Shown piece by piece: positions 6,015-8,531 of a stretch of 8,531 bases of DNA. The notes beneath the pieces are model-generated. The model saw only the letters and a program-made list of their open reading frames with translations, had not been told where the DNA came from and searched no databases. Numbering within the stretch: the first letter of the stretch is position 1; every line of letters begins with the position of its first letter. Source of the DNA: CAZLKN01 sp964560135 (GTDB lineage Bacteria; Actinomycetota; JAICYB01); contig CAZLKN010000093.1 in the NCBI GenBank assembly GCA_964560135.1, forward strand, positions 1 to 8,531, written 5' to 3'. The position numbers and the translations under genes were made by a program.

Positions 6015-7196
6015 ATGACGGAACCCCTGCCCGATGGCATCTCTCGACACGGCCACCGGTTCCGAGTCGAGATCCGCGTGGACGGCAACAAGGTCAGACG
6101 TAGCTTCGCGGAGCTCGCCGACGCGGTCGTCTTCCGGGACGAACTGCTCGCAGACCGGGAGCGGCAGCGTCGTGCACGCCCACATCACGTCGGCAAGCTG
6201 ACCGTGGGTGAGCTCACCCAGCTCTGGTTCGACGGGCCCCCGGGGCATCCGGAGCTCGGACATCGGGCCCGGCTCACGCCGCGGGCGGCGCGCGACTACG
6301 GCGAGCTCATCGCCCGCGACGTGAGCAAGGTCGCCGACCTCGACGTGCGGGAGCTCGTCGAGGACAGCCGGCCGCTCAAGGTCCTGCTGACCACCTCGCT
6401 CACCACGCACACAGCCAAGAAGGTGCACACGATCCTCAACCAGGCCTTCAGGGCCGCGCAGGTCGGCGACCTCGGACCGGAGCACCGGATCCCCGGCAAC
6501 CCGCTCGTGGGGATCAAGCTGCGTCCCGCCCGCTCCGGCGTGAAGGACATCCCCGAGGTGTGGGAGATCGACAAGCTCATCCGTGCCGCCGACGACGAAG
6601 ACGACCGTTGGGGGTTGTTCGTCCGCATCGTGGCGACGATCGGCGCCCGGCGCGGCGAGGCCGTGGCGCTCGCGGGTGAGGACTTCGATCCCGGCCGGCA
6701 GCGGCTCCACATCCGGCACACGGTGCAGCTCGCGTCCGGAAAGCCGGTCATCGGCCCGCCCAAGAACGGCTCTCCGCGCACCCTGGAGATCCCGGCCCCC
6801 GGGTTCTGGAAGCGGCTGGCCCCCTACCTGGAGTCCAGCGACGGCGGCTACCTGTTCCGGGGATTCGTCCGCGACCCGGGACTGCGCGACGAGGGCCCGA
6901 AGTGCTGGCATCCGTCCTACGCGGGACACCGGTTCCTGCGTACCGTCCGACGGCTGGGCCTTCGGGGGCGGGACACCGCAAGACCGTACGGCCTCCACAA
7001 CCTGCGGCACTTCGTGGCCACCACCCTCTACAACCGCCCGCCGGAGCAGGGGGGCCGCGACTGGGTCCAGCTCGCCTACTTCCTCGGCCACCGGGACGTC
7101 TCGATGACGATGGACCTCTACGCCAACCACGTCCTGCGGCCGGGGCAGCAGGCGCTCGGGCGCTCGGCGGCGGAGGCCTGGTGGGACGAGAGCTAG
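6015..7196 (+). CDS. int: Tyrosine recombinase / phage-type integrase next to tRNA-Thr
   Basis: Site-specific recombinase of the lambda Int family, 393 aa. Residues about 8-50 form a small beta-rich N-terminal region (SRHGHRFRVEIRVDGNKVRR) like the arm-binding domain of AP2-type integrases. Residues about 60-165 are the core-binding SAM-like helical domain, and about 175-385 the catalytic domain. All active-site residues are present: Arg212 (IGARRGEAVAL), Lys250 (PPKNGSPRTLEIP), His328 and Arg331 (GLHNLRHFVAT), His359 (LGHRDVSM) and the nucleophile Tyr369 (MDLYANH), so it looks intact and active. The start is ATG at 6015 with GGAGGGAGG just upstream. The frame is open further back to 5850 but that stretch lies in the tRNA, so it is not used. 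It is oriented away from the tRNA, as expected at the end of an integrated element. No excisionase gene is visible nearby. Confidence 0.96.
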   Translation: MTEPLPDGISRHGHRFRVEIRVDGNKVRRSFAELADAVVFRDELLADRERQRRARPHHVGKLTVGELTQLWFDGPPGHPELGHRARLTPRAARDYGELIARDVSKVADLDVRELVEDSRPLKVLLTTSLTTHTAKKVHTILNQAFRAAQVGDLGPEHRIPGNPLVGIKLRPARSGVKDIPEVWEIDKLIRAADDEDDRWGLFVRIVATIGARRGEAVALAGEDFDPGRQRLHIRHTVQLASGKPVIGPPKNGSPRTLEIPAPGFWKRLAPYLESSDGGYLFRGFVRDPGLRDEGPKCWHPSYAGHRFLRTVRRLGLRGRDTARPYGLHNLRHFVATTLYNRPPEQGGRDWVQLAYFLGHRDVSMTMDLYANHVLRPGQQALGRSAAEAWWDES

Positions 7197-7217
7197 CCCG
7201 CCCGGCGACAGGCTGAC

Positions 7218-8531
7218 ATGCTGGCGGGCGTGAGGCGCGAGGTGGACGTCGTCGTGGTGGGGGCCGGGCTGGCCGGGCTCGTGGCGGCCCGGGAGCTCGT
7301 CCGGGCCGGGCGTGAGGTCGTCGTGCTCGAGGCCCGCGACCGGGTCGGCGGGCGCCTCGACAGCCACCCCATCGGCGACGGCGAGGGCGTTGAGGTCGGG
7401 GGCCAGTGGATCGGCCCCACCCAGGACCGCATCGAGGCCCTCGTCCGCGAACTCGGCATCGAGACCTTCCCCACATGGACGGCCGGTCAGAGCATCCTGT
7501 GTCTCGGCGGCAAGACGGTGCGCTTCGAAGGCGAGTTCCCGCCCTTCGGGGAGGCTACCGTCGTCGACATCGCCAACGCCCTCGTCGCCCTCGAGACGAT
7601 GGCGCAGGAGGTCCCGCCGGAAGCCCCATGGACCGCGCCGCAGGCGGCCGCGTGGGACGCGCAGACCTTCCACTCCTGGATCGCCGCCAACACGACCGAC
7701 GCCGACGCCCGCGCGATGCTCGAGCTCGTCTCGGGGGCGGTGTTCACCGCCTCGGCCGCCGAGCTGTCGCTCCTGCACGTGCTCTTCTACATCCGCTCCG
7801 CCGGGGGGCTGAGCCCGGCCCTCACCGATGTCGAGGGCGGCGCCCAGCAGACGCGGCTGGTCGGCGGTACCCGGCAGATCGCCGAGCGTCTGGCCGCCGG
7901 GCTCGGCGACCGCGTCGTCCTCGCAGCGCCCGTGCGCCGGATCGACCAGCGCGGCGGTGGCGTCACCGTGACCGCCGACGGCACCGACGCGGCGGGCACC
8001 CGCGTGGTGGTGGCCGTCCCGCCGACGGTGGCCGACGGCATCGTCTTCGAACCGGCGCTGCCCGGCCCCCGCGCCCAGCTCCAGCGCCGCATGGCCGGCG
8101 GCTCGGTGATCAAGATCAACGTCGTCTACGACGAGCCTTTCTGGCGCGACGACGGTCTGACGGGGCGGGTGATCGACCCCGCCGGCCCCCTCACGATCAC
8201 CTTCGACAACTCTCCGCCCGGCGGCACCCCCGGGGTCCTGCTCGGTTTCGCCGAGGCCGACGACGCACGGCGTCTGGCCCGCATGGGGGACGGCGAACGC
8301 CGCACGGCCGTCCTCGACTGCCTGGCCCGGCACTTCGGCCCCCGGGCCGCCGAGCCCCGCGAGGTGATCGAGCGCGACTGGGACGCCGAACCCTGGACCC
8401 GGGGTTGCTATGGCGCGAACCTGCCCCCGGGCGGGTGGACGCGCTTCGGGGACGCGATCCGCGAGCCCGTGGGCTTCGTCCACTGGGCGTCGGCCGAGAC
8501 CTCGCCGGTCTGGGTCAACTACATGGAGGGC
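7218..8531 (+). CDS. Flavin-containing monoamine oxidase family protein (C-terminus cut by window edge)
   Basis: FAD-dependent amine oxidase of the MAO/putrescine-oxidase family, which oxidises amines to imines with release of hydrogen peroxide; the substrate is not predictable. My translation gives 438 residues, nearly the family's full length. It has the Rossmann dinucleotide motif VVVGAGLAGLVAAREL (12-27), then LEARDRVGGRL (37-47) and VEVGGQWIGPTQ (58-69). Lys299 (GSVIKINVVYDEPFWR) matches the flavin-contacting Lys of MAO. GCYGANLPPG (396-405) supplies a Cys where MAO-A/B attach FAD covalently, and Tyr398 and Tyr435 match the MAO aromatic cage. The last motif reads HWASAETSPVWVNYMEG, where the family usually has AGTET and W-x-G-Y. 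No signal peptide is seen. The start is ATG at 7218, 21 nt after the integrase stop, with a poor Shine-Dalgarno; GTG at 7230 is an alternative. Its place behind the integrase suggests co-transcription or cargo. Confidence 0.9.
   Translation, partial: MLAGVRREVDVVVVGAGLAGLVAARELVRAGREVVVLEARDRVGGRLDSHPIGDGEGVEVGGQWIGPTQDRIEALVRELGIETFPTWTAGQSILCLGGKTVRFEGEFPPFGEATVVDIANALVALETMAQEVPPEAPWTAPQAAAWDAQTFHSWIAANTTDADARAMLELVSGAVFTASAAELSLLHVLFYIRSAGGLSPALTDVEGGAQQTRLVGGTRQIAERLAAGLGDRVVLAAPVRRIDQRGGGVTVTADGTDAAGTRVVVAVPPTVADGIVFEPALPGPRAQLQRRMAGGSVIKINVVYDEPFWRDDGLTGRVIDPAGPLTITFDNSPPGGTPGVLLGFAEADDARRLARMGDGERRTAVLDCLARHFGPRAAEPREVIERDWDAEPWTRGCYGANLPPGGWTRFGDAIREPVGFVHWASAETSPVWVNYMEG

Noticed and set aside
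8066..8082. A sequence resembling the tRNA 3' end (CCCCGCGCCCAGCTC), considered as attR
   Set aside because: It carries a one-base insertion, lacks the T-loop TTCAAGT, and lies in the middle of the amine oxidase coding frame; GC-rich chance similarity is more likely.
5901..8483. A long open frame of about 860 codons on the minus strand opposite the integrase and amine oxidase
   Set aside because: It is a shadow of high-GC codon bias: it runs antisense through two well-recognised genes, is rich in Arg, Gly, His and Asp, and shows no domain I recognise.
1..8531. CRISPR arrays, insertion sequences, toxin-antitoxin pairs and rRNA genes
   Set aside because: No regularly spaced long repeats, transposase motifs or rRNA stretches were seen on either strand.

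Overview
The window is very GC-rich and looks like a draft or metagenome-assembled actinobacterial genome (phylum Actinomycetota; class not resolvable from the sequence alone). The evidence is the base composition, the gene order rimP-nusA-infB-ylxP-rbfA-nrnA-truB, which is familiar in actinobacteria, and a tRNA without an encoded CCA. Two runs of exactly 100 N (3911-4010 and 5702-5801) are scaffold gaps of unknown true length, so the window is really three contigs: 1-3910, 4011-5701 and 5802-8531.

Left two thirds (1-5701), minus strand. This is a conserved transcription, translation-initiation and ribosome-maturation operon, read from right to left: rimP (30S maturation), nusA (elongation, termination and antitermination), a gap that must hide the 3' end of nusA and the 5' part of infB and probably ylxR, then infB (IF-2), ylxP (DUF503), one continuous frame encoding RbfA joined to NrnA (DHH-family nanoRNase/pAp phosphatase), and the start of truB (tRNA pseudouridine-55 synthase) running off the left edge. 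The genes are tightly packed, with 4-nt, 10-nt and 1-nt spacers and a GTGA stop/start overlap, which fits one transcript with translational coupling. Just upstream of rimP, on the same strand, a GC-rich hairpin with a U-tract looks like an intrinsic terminator. It may be an attenuator, as in the NusA-regulated E. coli operon.

Right third (5802-8531), plus strand. A complete tRNA-Thr(GGU) with a -10 box is followed 114 nt downstream by a complete tyrosine recombinase (393 aa, all catalytic residues present). This is the classic layout of an element integrated in a tRNA 3' end. The integrase leader can fold into a long-range stem that buries its Shine-Dalgarno, with two further hairpins nested inside. 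A flavin monoamine oxidase gene starts 21 nt after the integrase stop and runs off the right edge; it may be cargo of the element or neighbouring chromosome.

The main points to check are the in-frame rbfA-nrnA fusion that also carries a strong internal Shine-Dalgarno and GTG start, the possible attenuator in front of rimP, and the folded integrase leader. The join between the rimP operon and the tRNA/integrase contig rests on scaffolding only.
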